Shown here: positions 14,821 through 27,641 of the stretch, piece by piece | How the letters are laid out: each line of letters starts with the position of its first letter | How positions within the stretch are numbered: the stretch's first letter is position 1 | Assembly (NCBI GenBank): GCA_944322145.1 | Contig: CALUNW010000003.1 | Coordinates: 186,001-250,000 of the forward strand | From: an uncultured Atopobiaceae bacterium | GTDB lineage: Bacteria; Actinomycetota; Coriobacteriia; Coriobacteriales; Atopobiaceae | DNA length: 64,000 bases | Direction: 5' to 3' | Position numbers and translations under genes: made by a program | The notes under the pieces: model-generated | What the model saw: the letters and a program-made list of their open reading frames with translations, nothing else | Databases searched by the model: none | What the model was told of the DNA's origin: nothing

Positions 14821-15765
14821 ATGCTGCGCACCCCCATCTGCGACCTCCTCGGCATCGAGAAGCCCGTCTTCCAGGGCGGCATGGCCTGGATCGCCGACGC
14901 CTCCCTGGCGGCGGCGGTCTCCGAGGCGGGCGGCCTGGGCATCATCGCGGCCATGAACGCCAACGCCGACTGGCTGCGCGACCAGATCCACGAGCTGCGC
15001 GAGAAGACCGACAAGCCCTTCGGCGTCAACGTGATGCTCATGAGCCCGTTTGCCGACGAGGTGGCCCAGGTCGTCATCGACGAGCACGTGCCGGTCGTCA
15101 TCACCGGCGCCGGCAACCCGACCAAGTACATGAAGGCCTGGAACGCCGCCGGCATCAAGGTCATCCCCGTGGTGGCCTCCGTCGCCATGGCCAAGCTCGT
15201 CCAGCGCGCCGGCGCCGTCGCCGTCGTGGCCGAGGGCACCGAGTCCGGCGGCCACATCGGCGAGACCACGACGATGGCCCTCGTGCCGCAGGTCGTCGAC
15301 GCGGTGAAGATTCCCGTCATCGCGGCAGGCGGCATTGCCGACGGGCGCGGCGTCGCGGCGGCCTTCATGCTCGGTGCCGTTGGCGTCCAGGTGGGGACGC
15401 GGTTCCTCGTTGCCAATGAGTGCACGGTGTCCGATCAGTACAAGGACATGGTCCTCAAGGCCAACGACATCTCCACGCGCGCGACGGGCCGCTCCACCGG
15501 CCATCCCGTCCGCGCGCTCAAGAACCCGTTCTCCAACAAGTACGCCCAGATGGAGGCCGCGGGCGCGTCCGAGGAGGAGCTCAACGCCCTCGGCACCGGC
15601 GCGCTGCGCAAGGCCGCCAAGGAGGGCGACTACGAGAACGGCAGCTTCCTGTGCGGGCAGATCGCCGGCATGGTGAGGGAGCGCGAGAGCGCGCTCGACA
15701 TCGTGGACGACCTCGTCAACGGGGCCGAGAAGGTCCTGGCAGGAGCGATGCAATGGGTAAGGTAG
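14821..15765 (+). CDS. fabK: Enoyl-ACP reductase II, FMN-dependent
   Basis: A 314-residue flavoprotein of the FabK/nitronate monooxygenase family. Motifs include VFQGGMAWIADASLAAAVS, the ITGAGNP strand and EGTESGGHIGE, then IAAGGIADGRGVAAA for FMN phosphate binding. It catalyses the last reduction of each elongation cycle. No fabI is nearby. FabK-type reductases are not inhibited by triclosan in characterised bacteria. Its end overlaps fabD by 13 bases, suggesting translational coupling. Confidence 0.93.
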   Translation: MLRTPICDLLGIEKPVFQGGMAWIADASLAAAVSEAGGLGIIAAMNANADWLRDQIHELREKTDKPFGVNVMLMSPFADEVAQVVIDEHVPVVITGAGNPTKYMKAWNAAGIKVIPVVASVAMAKLVQRAGAVAVVAEGTESGGHIGETTTMALVPQVVDAVKIPVIAAGGIADGRGVAAAFMLGAVGVQVGTRFLVANECTVSDQYKDMVLKANDISTRATGRSTGHPVRALKNPFSNKYAQMEAAGASEEELNALGTGALRKAAKEGDYENGSFLCGQIAGMVRERESALDIVDDLVNGAEKVLAGAMQWVR

Positions 15766-16688
15766 CCTTTCTCTTCGCCGGCCAGGGCGCCCAGCACCCC
15801 GGCATGTGCGCGGACCTCATCGAGTCCGAGCCCGCGGCCAAGGCGGTCTTCGACGCCGCCGACGCCGTCCGCCCCGGCACCACCGAGCAGTGCCTCTCCG
15901 GCACCAAGGAGGAGCTCTCCCAGACCATCAACACGCAGCCCTGCGTGTTTGCCGCCGACCTCGCCTGCGCGCGTGCCCTGGCCGCGCGTGGCGTGACGCC
16001 GGACGTCGTCGCGGGCTTCTCGCTCGGCGAGGTCGCCGCGCTCACCTTCGCCGGCGCCTACGCCGACGAGCAGGGCTTCGAGCTCGTGTGCCACCGCGCC
16101 GAGCTCATGGCGGACGCGGCCGAGAAGAACCCCGGCGCCATGCGCGCCGTCGTCAAGCTCGACGCCGCCACGGTCGAGCGCCTCGCGGCCGAGGCCGGCG
16201 AGGCCTGGCCGGTCAACTACAACAGCCCTCTGCAGACCGTCGTCGCCGGCACCGCTGAGGCCTGCGAGAAGCTCGATCTTCTCGTCAAGGAGGCCAAGGG
16301 CCGTGCGATGAAGGTCGCCGTCTCCGGCGCCTTCCACAGCCCGTTCATGGCGGAGGCCGAGCGCGGCCTCGCCGCCTACCTGGCAGACGGTCACGCGCCG
16401 GCCGAGCCCTCGGTCCCCGTGCTGGCCAACCGCACCGCAGGCTCCTATCCCGCCGACGAGGCCGGGCGCGTGGAGCTGCTCTCCAGCCAGGTCGCCAACC
16501 CCGTGCAGTGGGTCCGCACCCTCGAGGCCATGGCTGCGATGGGCGTGGACACCTTCATCGAGGTCGGGCCCGGCAAGACCCTCACGGGCCTCGTCACCCG
16601 CACGCTCGAGGGCGTCACCGCGCTGCCGTGCGAGACCGCGGAGCAGCTCGAGGCGGTTCTCGCCGCCCTGTCCGAGAAGGGGGAGTAG
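15753..16688 (+). CDS. fabD: Malonyl-CoA:ACP transacylase
   Basis: A 311-residue transacylase starting at ATG 15753, inside the fabK end, after AGGAGCGATGCA. The nucleophile is in GFSLGE, with LFAGQGAQ near the N-terminus and the AFHSPFM histidine. It moves malonyl from CoA to ACP. Longer in-frame extensions upstream lie within fabK and are rejected. fabG follows after 2 bases. Confidence 0.95.
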   Translation: MGKVAFLFAGQGAQHPGMCADLIESEPAAKAVFDAADAVRPGTTEQCLSGTKEELSQTINTQPCVFAADLACARALAARGVTPDVVAGFSLGEVAALTFAGAYADEQGFELVCHRAELMADAAEKNPGAMRAVVKLDAATVERLAAEAGEAWPVNYNSPLQTVVAGTAEACEKLDLLVKEAKGRAMKVAVSGAFHSPFMAEAERGLAAYLADGHAPAEPSVPVLANRTAGSYPADEAGRVELLSSQVANPVQWVRTLEAMAAMGVDTFIEVGPGKTLTGLVTRTLEGVTALPCETAEQLEAVLAALSEKGE

Positions 16689-16690
16689 CG

Positions 16691-17461
16691 ATGGCCGAGA
16701 AGAACGGCGCGCTCGAGCGCGATGCCTCCCGTCGCGTCGCCCTCGTCACGGGCGCCTCGCGCGGCATCGGCCGCGCGATTGCCGAGGGGCTTGCCGCCGA
16801 CGGCTTCGACCTCGCGCTCGTCTACGCGGGCAACGAGGCTGCCGCCGCCGAGGCCGTCGCGGCCTGCGAGCGGGCGGGCGCTACCGCGCGCGCCTATCGC
16901 TGCGACGTCTCGGACCCCGAGGCCGTCAAGTCCGTCGTCGAGGCGGTCCTCGCGGACTTCGGGGGCGTCTGGGCCCTTGTCAACAACGCGGGCGTCACGC
17001 GCGACGGCCTGCTCGTGCGCATGAGCGACGAGGACTTCTCCCGCGTGATCGACGTCAACCTCAAGGGCGCCTTCCACACCGCGCGCGCCCTCGCGCGCGC
17101 CTTCATGCGCCAGCGCGGCGGCCGCATCGTGAACATGGCCTCCGTCGTGGGCCTCATGGGCAACGCCGGCCAGGCCAACTACGCCGCGTCCAAGGCGGGC
17201 CTGATCGGCCTCACCAAGTCGCTCGCGCGCGAGCTCGCTCCGCGCGGCGTCACGGTGAACGCCATCGCGCCCGGCTTCGTGGAGACGGACATGACGGCCG
17301 TCCTGTCCGAGAGCGTGGTCGAGGGCTACGAGAAGCAGATCCCCCTCGGCCGGCTTGCGAGCGCCGACGAGGTGGCCGCGGTCGCGCGCTTCCTCGTGAG
17401 CGACGCTGCGTCCTACGTGACCGGGGAGGTCATCCGCGTCGACGGCGGCATGGCGATGTAG
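16691..17461 (+). CDS. fabG: 3-oxoacyl-ACP reductase
   Basis: A 256-residue short-chain dehydrogenase. The NADP-binding motif is TGASRGIGRA, followed by NNAG, the catalytic serine in NMASVVG and YAASK. It reduces beta-ketoacyl-ACP. The ATG at 16691 lies 2 bases after the fabD stop, with GGGGGAG as the ribosome binding site. The last base of its stop codon is the first base of the inverted repeat at 17461-17536. Confidence 0.95.
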   Translation: MAEKNGALERDASRRVALVTGASRGIGRAIAEGLAADGFDLALVYAGNEAAAAEAVAACERAGATARAYRCDVSDPEAVKSVVEAVLADFGGVWALVNNAGVTRDGLLVRMSDEDFSRVIDVNLKGAFHTARALARAFMRQRGGRIVNMASVVGLMGNAGQANYAASKAGLIGLTKSLARELAPRGVTVNAIAPGFVETDMTAVLSESVVEGYEKQIPLGRLASADEVAAVARFLVSDAASYVTGEVIRVDGGMAM

Positions 17462-17536
17462 TGATTCAAAAGGGGACAGACCCCTTTTGAATCATATGAG
17501 AATGATCCAAAAGGGGTCTGTCCCCTTTTGAATCAC
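17461..17536. repeat. GGGGACAG-type inverted repeat between fabG and fabF
   Basis: Arms of 34 bases (17461-17494 and 17503-17536) pair with one mismatch around the spacer TATGAGAA. The arm core is CAAAAGGGGACAGACCCC. The element is identical in both arms to the one at 19728-19805, with only the spacer differing. It fills the whole fabG-fabF gap up to the fabF ribosome binding site and could attenuate transcription or stabilise mRNA ends. Confidence 0.85.
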
Positions 17537-17549
17537 GATGGGAGATGAG

Positions 17550-18797
17550 ATGGAACACAGGGTTGCAATCACCGGCATCGGCGCCGTGACGCCGCTCGGC
17601 AACTCCGCCAAGGAGACCTGGGAGGCCATGAAGGCGGGGAAGTGCGGCATCGGCCCCATCACCCACTTCGACACCGAGAACTTCAAGGTCAAGGTCGCGG
17701 CCGAGGTCAAGGGCTTCGACGGCGCCGCCCTTCTCGGCAAGCAGGAGGCGGCGCACCTGGACCTCTTTTCCCAGTACGCGCTCGTCGCCTCCGACGAGGC
17801 CATGGTCGACTCCGGCCTTGACGCCGAGGACGCGATCGACCGCGAGCGCCTAGGCGTCTACGTGGGCTCGGGCGTGGGCGGTATCAACGCCTTCGCCGAC
17901 AACGTCCACGTCATCGCCGACCGCGGCCCGCGCCGCGCCTCTCCCTTCATGATCACGATGATGATCGCCAACATGGCCTCCGGCAACATCGCCATCCGCC
18001 ACAAGGCGCTCGGACCCACCCTGCCCGTCGTGACCGCCTGCGCCACCTCCGCCCACGCCGTGGGCGAGGCCTTCCGCGCCATCAAGCACGGCTACGCCGA
18101 CGCGATCCTGGCCGGCGGCGCCGAGGCCGCGATCATGCCCGACTCCATCGCGGGCTTCACGAGCTGCCGCGCCCTCACCACCAACCCCGACCCGGCCACC
18201 GCGTGCCGCCCGTTCGACGCGGAGCGCAACGGCTTCGTCATGGGCGAGGGCGCCTGCGTGCTCGTCCTCGAGCAGTGGGAGCACGCCGTCGCCCGCGGCG
18301 CGCACATCTACGCCGAGGTCGTGGGCTACGGCAACACCGATGACGCCTACCACATCACGAGCCCGGACCCCGAGGCCGCCGGCATCACGCGCGCCATTCG
18401 CCTCGCGGTCGAGGAGGGCGGCGTCAAGCCCGAGGAGGGCCTCTACATCAACGCCCACGGCACATCGACCAAGCTCAACGACGCCTCCGAGACCCGCGGC
18501 TTCAAGCAGGCCCTCGGCGAGGACGCCGCCCGCGCGGCGCACGTCTCGTCCACCAAGTCCATGACCGGGCACATGATCGGCGCGACCGGTGCCGTCGAGG
18601 CCATGGCCTGCGCGCTCGCGCTCGAGGACGGCGTCGTGCCGCCCACCATCAACTACCACACGCCCGACCCGGAGTGCGACCTCGACTACACCCCCAACGA
18701 GGCCGTCGAGTGTAAGCTCACCTGGGCGCTCTCGACCAACCTCGGGTTCGGCGGACACAACGCGGCGCTCGCCCTGCGCGCCGTCGAGAGGAGCTAG
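17550..18797 (+). CDS. fabF: 3-oxoacyl-ACP synthase II (KASII)
   Basis: A 415-residue elongating condensing enzyme. The nucleophile is in TACATSAHAVGEA, with histidines in NAHGTSTKLND and SMTGHMIGATG. I chose ATG 17550 because GGGAG lies 6 bases upstream. ATG 17538, in frame, has only repeat sequence before it. FabF extends acyl-ACP and helps set membrane fluidity. accB follows after 2 bases. Confidence 0.94.
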   Translation: MEHRVAITGIGAVTPLGNSAKETWEAMKAGKCGIGPITHFDTENFKVKVAAEVKGFDGAALLGKQEAAHLDLFSQYALVASDEAMVDSGLDAEDAIDRERLGVYVGSGVGGINAFADNVHVIADRGPRRASPFMITMMIANMASGNIAIRHKALGPTLPVVTACATSAHAVGEAFRAIKHGYADAILAGGAEAAIMPDSIAGFTSCRALTTNPDPATACRPFDAERNGFVMGEGACVLVLEQWEHAVARGAHIYAEVVGYGNTDDAYHITSPDPEAAGITRAIRLAVEEGGVKPEEGLYINAHGTSTKLNDASETRGFKQALGEDAARAAHVSSTKSMTGHMIGATGAVEAMACALALEDGVVPPTINYHTPDPECDLDYTPNEAVECKLTWALSTNLGFGGHNAALALRAVERS

Positions 18798-18799
18798 CG

Positions 18800-19270
18800 A
18801 TGGACGCTGCCAAGATCTCTGAGATCGCTGACGTCATGAGGAGCCACGGGCTCTCCCGCGTGCGCGTCGAGGAGTCCGACGGGTCGGCCGTCGAGCTCGA
18901 GTGTGGCGCCGTCGCCCCTGCCGCGGCGCCCCTGCCGGTCGCGGCGCCCCTGCCGGTCGCGGCCCCCGCGCCCGCTGCGACCGCTCCGGCCCCCGCTCCC
19001 GCCGCGGAGGCTGACGAGCCCCTGGACATGTCCCACACCACCGCGGTGCGCGCCCCCATGGTCGGCGTCTTCTACGCCGCCCCCGCCCCCGGCGCCGAGC
19101 CCTTCGTGCAGGTGGGCTCCAAGGTCAAGAAGGGCGACACCCTCTGCGTCATCGAGGCCATGAAGGTCATGAACGAGGTCACGGCCGAGCAGGACGGCGA
19201 GATCGTCGACATCTGCGTGAAGGACGGCGACCTCGTCGAGTACGGCTGCTGCCTCATGAAGGTCTACTAG
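18800..19270 (+). CDS. accB: Biotin carboxyl carrier protein of acetyl-CoA carboxylase
   Basis: A 156-residue BCCP. An N-terminal helical segment (MDAAKISEIADVMRSHGLSRV) is followed by an Ala/Pro-rich linker (about residues 37-72, with a repeated APLPVA unit) and a biotinyl domain. The biotin-accepting lysine is K122 in EAMKVMNE. It shuttles carboxyl groups between AccC and AccDA and is the substrate of the nearby BirA. Confidence 0.96.
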   Translation: MDAAKISEIADVMRSHGLSRVRVEESDGSAVELECGAVAPAAAPLPVAAPLPVAAPAPAATAPAPAPAAEADEPLDMSHTTAVRAPMVGVFYAAPAPGAEPFVQVGSKVKKGDTLCVIEAMKVMNEVTAEQDGEIVDICVKDGDLVEYGCCLMKVY

Positions 19271-19302
19271 ATGCGACGAAGGGGCCATCCCTTTGTCACA
19301 TC
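19270..19302. repeat. Short GGGGAC-like hairpin between accB and fabZ
   Basis: Arms GATGCGACGAAGGG (19270-19283) and CCCTTTGTCACATC (19289-19302) pair with two mismatches around GCCAT. It resembles a single unit of the larger inverted repeats in this cluster and begins in the accB stop codon. Confidence 0.55.
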
Positions 19303-19317
19303 GGGAGAGGAACGCAC

Positions 19318-19731
19318 ATGAACAAGGAAGAGCTCAAGGGCCTGCTGCCGCATCGCGAGCCCATGCTCCTTCTCGACGAGGCCGAGGTCGTCGACGGCGA
19401 GGCCCACGGCAAGATCACCATCACCGGGGACGAGTTCTTCGTTCAGGGCCACTTCCCCGGCAACCCCATCGTCCCCGGGGTCATCCAGTGCGAGATGCTC
19501 GCGCAGAACTGCTGCGTCCTTCTCGCCAACGACCTCGCGGCCAAGGGCGCCACGCCCTTCTACACGAGCCTCGACAAGGTCCGCTTCAAGCATCCCGTGC
19601 GTCCCGGCGACACCATCGAGCTCACCTGCCGCATCACCAAGAGCCGCGGGCCCTTCCGCTTTGCCACGGGCGAGGCCCGCGTGAACGGCGAGCTGTGCTG
19701 CCAGGCGGAGATGTCCTTCGCCCTGATGTGA
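19318..19731 (+). CDS. fabZ: 3-hydroxyacyl-ACP dehydratase
   Basis: A 137-residue hotdog-fold dehydratase. LLPHREPMLLLDEAEV opens the protein and the catalytic histidine lies in GHFPGNPIVPGVIQCE. It dehydrates beta-hydroxyacyl-ACP before FabK acts. The ATG at 19318 follows GGGAGAGGAACGCAC. Its TGA stop lies inside the left arm of the inverted repeat at 19728-19805, so the repeat supplies the end of the gene. Confidence 0.94.
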   Translation: MNKEELKGLLPHREPMLLLDEAEVVDGEAHGKITITGDEFFVQGHFPGNPIVPGVIQCEMLAQNCCVLLANDLAAKGATPFYTSLDKVRFKHPVRPGDTIELTCRITKSRGPFRFATGEARVNGELCCQAEMSFALM

Positions 19732-19805
19732 TTCAAAAGGGGACAGACCCCTTTTGAATCATCGAACCCCATGATCCAAAAGGGGTCTGTCCCCTTTTGA
19801 ATCAC
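19728..19805. repeat. GGGGACAG-type inverted repeat between fabZ and accC
   Basis: Arms at 19728-19761 and 19772-19805 are the same as those at 17461-17536, including the single arm-arm difference, but the spacer is TCGAACCCCA. It overlaps the fabZ stop and ends 14 bases before accC. Identity with the upstream copy points to recent duplication or mobilisation. Confidence 0.85.
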
Positions 19806-19819
19806 GCCAGGAGGCGACG

Positions 19820-21149
<1,330 letters not shown>

Positions 21150-21157
<8 letters not shown>

Positions 21158-22871
21158 GCGCGAGAAGAGCGTCAACGCCCTCGAGGGGCCGGTGACCGAG
21201 GTCGCCGCCGAGTTCCCCGAGCGCCACGTCCTCGTCAAGTGCCCGGGCTGCCGGCGCGTCATAGACCAGGACAAGCTCGTCGCCAACCTCGAGGTCTGCC
21301 CCCGCTGCGGGCGCCACCTGCGCGTCTCCGGTCGCAAGCGCATGCGCATGACCGTCGACGCGGGGAGCTTCGAGGAGTGGGACCGCGAGCTCGCCGCCAC
21401 GGACTTCCTCGAGTTCCCGGGCTACGCCGAGAAGCTCGAGGCGGCCCGCGAGACGAGCCACGAGGCCGACGCCGTCATCTGTGGGCGCGGAACGGTCGGC
21501 GGCCACGCGTGCGCGCTGTTCTTCATGAGCGCGGACTTCATGATGGGCTCGATGGGCTCGGTCGTGGGCGAGAAGATCACGCGCGCCTTCGAGCGCGCCA
21601 CCGAGCTCGGCCTGCCGGTCGTGGGCTTCACCGTCTCCGGCGGCGCGCGCATGCAGGAGGGCACGACCTCCCTCATGCAGATGGCCAAGATCTCCGCCGC
21701 CGTGAGGCGCCACTCCGAGGCGGGCCTGCTCTACGTCACCGTGCTCACGGACCCCACCACCGGCGGCGTCACGGCGAGCTTTGCCATGGAGGGCGACGTC
21801 ATCATCGCGGAGCCCGGCGCCCTGGTGGCCTTTGCCGGCCCGCGCGTGATCGAGCAGACCACGCACAAGCGCCTGCCCAACGGCTTCCAGCGCTCGGAGT
21901 TCCTGCTCGAGCACGGCTTCTGCGACCTCATCGTCGAGCGCAGGGACATGAAGGCGACCCTCGCCGAGCTTCTCGCCCTCCACGAGGGCGTCGCGCCGGC
22001 GCCGGGCGCCCCGCACGCGCTCTCCCACGAGGAGCCCCGCGGTCGTCGCGGCGGGCGCCCCAAGCGCGCCCCGGAGCCCGAGAGCGCCTACGACATCGTC
22101 AAGCTCACGCGCTCCACGGACCGCGCGACGGCGCTCGAGCTGCTCGAGCGCGGGCTGGACGGCTTCGTCGAGCTGCACGGCGACCGCCTCTTCGCTGACG
22201 ACGCCGCCATCGTGGCCGGCATCGGCTGGAAGGGCGGCCGCGCCCTCACGGTGATCGCCATCGAGCGCGGCAACACCACCAAGGAGCGCGTGCGCCGCAA
22301 CTTCGGCATGGCGCACCCCGAGGGCTACCGCAAGGCCCAGCGCCTCATGCGCCAGGCCGAGAAGTTCCACCGTCCCGTGCTCTGCCTGGTGGACACCTCG
22401 GGCGCCTACTGCGGCATCGGCGCCGAGGAGCGCGGCCAGGGCGAGGCGATCGCGTCGAGCCTCGTGGAGATGAGCGGCCTCAAGGCCCCCATCGTGAGCG
22501 TCGTGGTGGGCGAGGGCGGCTCCGGCGGCGCGCTGGCGCTGGCCGTTGCGGACCGCGTCTACATGCTCGGGAGCGCCGCGTACTCCGTCGTGAGCCCCGA
22601 GGGCTGCGCCTCGATCCTCTGGAAGGACACCAAGCGCGCCGACGAGGCCGCCGCGGCCCTTCACATCACGGCCGCGGACCTCGAAAAGCTTGGTATCGTG
22701 GACGGGGTCGTGCCCGACCTCGGACTCACGCACGCCGAGATCGCCCATGACCTCATGCGCCAGGTCGAGCTCGCCCTCGCCGAGCTCTCCGGCCTCGCGC
22801 CCGACGAGCTCGTCGCTCGCCGTTACGACAAGTTCCGTGCAATGGGAGGAAACCGCATATGCTCGCGATAG
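21150..22871 (+). CDS. accDA: Acetyl-CoA carboxylase carboxyltransferase, fused beta-alpha subunits
   Basis: A 573-residue protein joining AccD and AccA in one continuous frame. The N-terminal zinc ribbon uses C31, C34, C50 and C53 (CPGCRR, CPRCGR). The AccD crotonase domain (GSMGSVVGEKI, SGGARMQEG) ends near residue 285. A basic and proline-rich linker (about 285-310) leads to the AccA half, with GNTTKERVRRNFGMAHPEGYRK and GEGGSGGALA. It transfers carboxyl from biotin to acetyl-CoA, giving malonyl-CoA for FabD. In many bacteria the subunits are separate. It overlaps degV by 13 bases. Confidence 0.94.
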
Positions 22872-23677
22872 TGACCGACTCCACCTGCGGGCTCACGCGC
22901 GCCGAGGCCGCCGAGCTCGGCGTCACCGTGGTCCCCATGACCTACACCGTCGACGCGACCTGGCACGAGGAGGGCTTCGTCGGCGAGAACGGCGACTACG
23001 CCGAGGCCTTCTCAGGCGGCCACCACGTCGCCACCCACGCGGTGCGCACGTCAGTCTTCGAGCAGGTGTTCCGCGACCTGCTCGGCAAGGGCGACGAGGT
23101 CCTCTGCATCACCATCTCCTCGCGCCTCTCCGGGGCGTTCCGCAGCGCCGAGGACGCCGCGACGCACCTCGCGAGCGACAGCCTCGCGGTTCTCGACTCC
23201 TGGGTCACGGCGGGGGCGCTCGAGTTTCTCGTCCGCCGCGCTCGCACCCTGGCCGACGGCGGCTGCACCCTTGCCGAGGTGGTCGCGGACCTCACGCGTC
23301 TGCGCCAGGACACGCGCATCGTCTTCAGCGTGCCGGACATGGACGCGCTGTCCCGCAGCGGCCGGCTCGGCGCCATCCGTCGCGCCGTGGCGACCAAGCT
23401 CAACCGCTACCCGGTGATGCGCCTGTCCGAGGGCGGCATCGAGAAGATCGAGGACGGGCGCGGCGCCCGCGGGATGGCCGCCGCGATGGCCGAGCAGGTG
23501 CCCTCCGGCACGAGCGACATGGTCATCTGCCACTTCGGCCCGCGTGGGGTCGAGGCGCGCGAGGTGTTTCTCGCCGTGCGCGCCCGCTTCCCGGAGGCCC
23601 GCGTCCGCGTGAAGGACGGCGGGCCGGTCCTCGCCGAGCACCTCGGCCTCGGCGCCGTGGGCCTCGCCTGGGCGTAG
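22859..23677 (+). CDS. DegV family fatty-acid-binding protein
   Basis: A 272-residue DegV/FakB-like protein. LAIVTDSTCGLTRAEAAELGV opens the N-terminal domain, followed by the ITISSRLSGAFRSAEDAA serine motif and the DMDALSRSGRLG segment characteristic of the family. Family members bind fatty acids and, in Firmicutes, present them to the kinase FakA. No fakA is in the window. Overlap with accDA suggests a link between lipid synthesis and exogenous fatty acid handling. Confidence 0.88.
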   Translation: MLAIVTDSTCGLTRAEAAELGVTVVPMTYTVDATWHEEGFVGENGDYAEAFSGGHHVATHAVRTSVFEQVFRDLLGKGDEVLCITISSRLSGAFRSAEDAATHLASDSLAVLDSWVTAGALEFLVRRARTLADGGCTLAEVVADLTRLRQDTRIVFSVPDMDALSRSGRLGAIRRAVATKLNRYPVMRLSEGGIEKIEDGRGARGMAAAMAEQVPSGTSDMVICHFGPRGVEAREVFLAVRARFPEARVRVKDGGPVLAEHLGLGAVGLAWA

Positions 23678-23737
23678 GTGCCGCGAACAAGCTTTGCTGC
23701 CTCGACGGGCGCACTTCTCGCCAACGCGCGAGAGTGC

Positions 23738-23884
23738 GCCCGCACTCATGAGTGCGGGCATCGAGTGCGGGCATAATTGCCGAGAAGAACCATCGAGTGC
23801 GAGGCTCTTCTCGGCATTTGTCGTTGAGTGCGCGCAACAAGTGCGGTCGGGCCCGCACTCATGAGTGCGGGCATCGAGTGCGGG
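23738..23884. repeat. GAGTGCGGGC repeat array upstream of rpsL
   Basis: A 34-base unit, beginning GCCCGCACTCATGAGTGCGG and continuing GCATCGAGTGCGGG, occurs twice without change (23738-23771 and 23851-23884). Between the copies lie TTGCCGAGAAGAAC (23777-23790) and CTCTTCTCGGC (23806-23816), which are mutually complementary. A further GGCGAGAAG/CTTCTCGCC hairpin follows at 23890-23912. The array fills much of the degV-rpsL gap (23678-24076). No coding sequence is supported in the gap. Confidence 0.8.
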
Positions 23885-23959
23885 GGCAGGCGAGAAGAAC
23901 GTCCTTCTCGCCCGCGTGTGCATATCGTGAAGGATGGATACGCCCGGCCCCGTGGCGTT

Positions 23960-23988
23960 TTGACATCAGCCGCGCGGACGCGTAATGT
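23960..23988 (+). promoter_or_regulatory. Promoter of the rpsL-rpsG-fusA-rpsJ operon
   Basis: TTGACA (23960-23965) and TAATGT (23983-23988) are separated by 17 bases, a near-ideal housekeeping promoter. It lies about 90 bases upstream of rpsL, immediately after the GAGTGCGGGC array. Confidence 0.75.
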
Positions 23989-24076
23989 TCAACGTCGCGT
24001 CAATCCGGGGCAGAGGTGCTGCTCGGCCCTTGAATACAACAAACAGGCACGTCGATAGGTATAGAAGGAGAGAACT

Positions 24077-24448
24077 TTGCCTACTATCAACCAGCTCGTT
24101 CGCAACGGGCGCATGACCGTCAAGTCTAAGTCCAAGAACGCAGCCCTGCAGCACAACCCCCAGAAGCGCGGCGTGTGCACCCGCGTCTTCACCACCACCC
24201 CCAAGAAGCCGAACTCCGCCCTCCGCAAGGTCGCCCGTGTGCGCCTCGTCAACGGCATCGAGGTCACGGCCTACATCCCCGGCGAGGGCCACAACCTCCA
24301 GGAGCACTCCATCGTCCTCATCCGCGGCGGCCGCGTGCGTGACCTCCCCGGTGTCCGCTACAAGATCATCCGTGGCGCCTACGACTGCGCCGCCGTGCAG
24401 AACCGCCAGAAGGCGCGCTCCCGCTACGGCACCAAGCGCCCCAAGTAG
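24077..24448 (+). CDS. rpsL: 30S ribosomal protein S12
   Basis: A 123-residue S12 with the decoding-site loops [17 protein letters not shown] and [10 protein letters not shown]; the K43 and K88 equivalents are wild type for streptomycin sensitivity. Translation starts at TTG 24077 after AAGGAGAGAAC. It is the first gene of the str operon, followed by rpsG. Confidence 0.98.
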   Translation: MPTINQLVRNGRMTVKSKSKNAALQHNPQKRGVCTRVFTTTPKKPNSALRKVARVRLVNGIEVTAYIPGEGHNLQEHSIVLIRGGRVRDLPGVRYKIIRGAYDCAAVQNRQKARSRYGTKRPK

Positions 24449-24489
24449 CCCGTCACGTAATCGCACCCAAGATCTGAGGAGATACAAAC

Positions 24490-24963
24490 ATGCCGCGTCG
24501 TGCATCTAAGACTCACCGTCGCGAGATTCAGCCGGATGCTGTCTACAACAACCGCCTCGTGACCCAGCTCATCAACAAGGTCCTCCTCGACGGCAAGAAG
24601 GCCACCGCCGAGCGCGTCGTCTACGGTGCCTTTGACATCGTCGCCGAGAAGTCCGGCGAGGACGCCCTGACCGTCTTCAAGAAGGCCATGGACAACATCC
24701 GCCCGACCCTCGAGGTCAAGCCCAAGCGCGTCGGTGGCGCCACCTACCAGGTGCCCATGGAGGTCAACTCCCGTCGCGCCACCCAGCTCGCCATCCGCTG
24801 GATGGTCAACTTCTCCCGCGCCCGCAAGGAGAAGACCATGGCCGAGCGTCTTGCCAACGAGATCCTCGACGCCTCCAACGGCGTCGGCGCGTCCGTGAAG
24901 CGCCGCGAGGACCTCTTCAAGATGGCCGAGGCCAACCGCGCCTTCTCTCACTACCGCTTCTAG
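24490..24963 (+). CDS. rpsG: 30S ribosomal protein S7
   Basis: A 157-residue S7, an early binder of the 16S 3' major domain and a neighbour of the E site. [16 protein letters not shown] is the usual start and the [16 protein letters not shown] beta-hairpin is intact. GAGGAGATACAAAC precedes the ATG at 24490. It lies between rpsL and fusA. Confidence 0.98.
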   Translation: MPRRASKTHRREIQPDAVYNNRLVTQLINKVLLDGKKATAERVVYGAFDIVAEKSGEDALTVFKKAMDNIRPTLEVKPKRVGGATYQVPMEVNSRRATQLAIRWMVNFSRARKEKTMAERLANEILDASNGVGASVKRREDLFKMAEANRAFSHYRF

Positions 24964-24987
24964 TCCGCGAGACCGAGGAGAAGCAAC

Positions 24988-27084
<2,097 letters not shown>

Positions 27085-27123
27085 GTCAACGACCACGAGC
27101 CCTAGCTCATTTGGAGGTACACA

Positions 27124-27432
27124 GTGTCAAGCCAGAAGATCAGGATTCGCCTCAAGGGCTACGACCACGAGGTCGTTGATCAGTCCGCGAAGCTCATCGT
27201 CGACACCGCCCAGAAGACCGGTGCCCGCGTGTCCGGCCCCATCCCCCTGCCCACCGAGCGCAACCTCTACACGGTCATCCGCTCGCCGCACAAGGACAAG
27301 GACTCCCGCGAGCAGTTTGAGATGCGCACCCACAAGCGCCTCATCGACATCCTCGACCCCTCGCCCTCCACGGTCGACTCGCTCATGCGCCTCGACCTGC
27401 CGGCCGGCGTCGACATCGAGATCAAGCTCTAA
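27124..27432 (+). CDS. rpsJ: 30S ribosomal protein S10
   Basis: A 102-residue S10 (NusE), starting at GTG 27124 after TTTGGAGGTACACA. It contains [30 protein letters not shown] and the C-terminal [15 protein letters not shown]. Besides its 30S role it joins NusB in antitermination. It is normally the first gene of the S10 operon, but here it ends the str operon and a terminator follows. The stop region carries a 7-base AAGCTCT tandem repeat. Confidence 0.97.
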   Translation: MSSQKIRIRLKGYDHEVVDQSAKLIVDTAQKTGARVSGPIPLPTERNLYTVIRSPHKDKDSREQFEMRTHKRLIDILDPSPSTVDSLMRLDLPAGVDIEIKL

Positions 27433-27466
27433 GCTCTAAGCTCTAAGCGCTAACGCACGGTTTGGG

Positions 27467-27504
27467 CGCCCCGACCTTCCAAGGAGGTCGGGGCGTTCTT
27501 CTTT
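27467..27504 (+). terminator. Terminator after rpsJ
   Basis: CGCCCCGACC (27467-27476) pairs with GGTCGGGGCG (27486-27495) and is followed by TTCTTCTTT. It ends the rpsL-rpsJ operon and separates rpsJ from the rest of the S10 genes. Confidence 0.9.
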
Positions 27505-27641
27505 CTCGCCGCCACTTTGGCCCAGCGATGTTCCGTCAGGACGAGGTCTGGTGCCGCCTGGCGTTATGAGCGCGGGTGCGAGCAAGAGGACGACGAGGCA
27601 TGTGATAGGCTGCCGTTGGAAACTGAGTGAATGGGGCAGCC

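Noticed and set aside
27421-27452. Tandem AAGCTCT repeat at the rpsJ stop codon
   Set aside because: Three copies of a 7-mer beginning in the last codon are probably replication slippage; no function is suggested.
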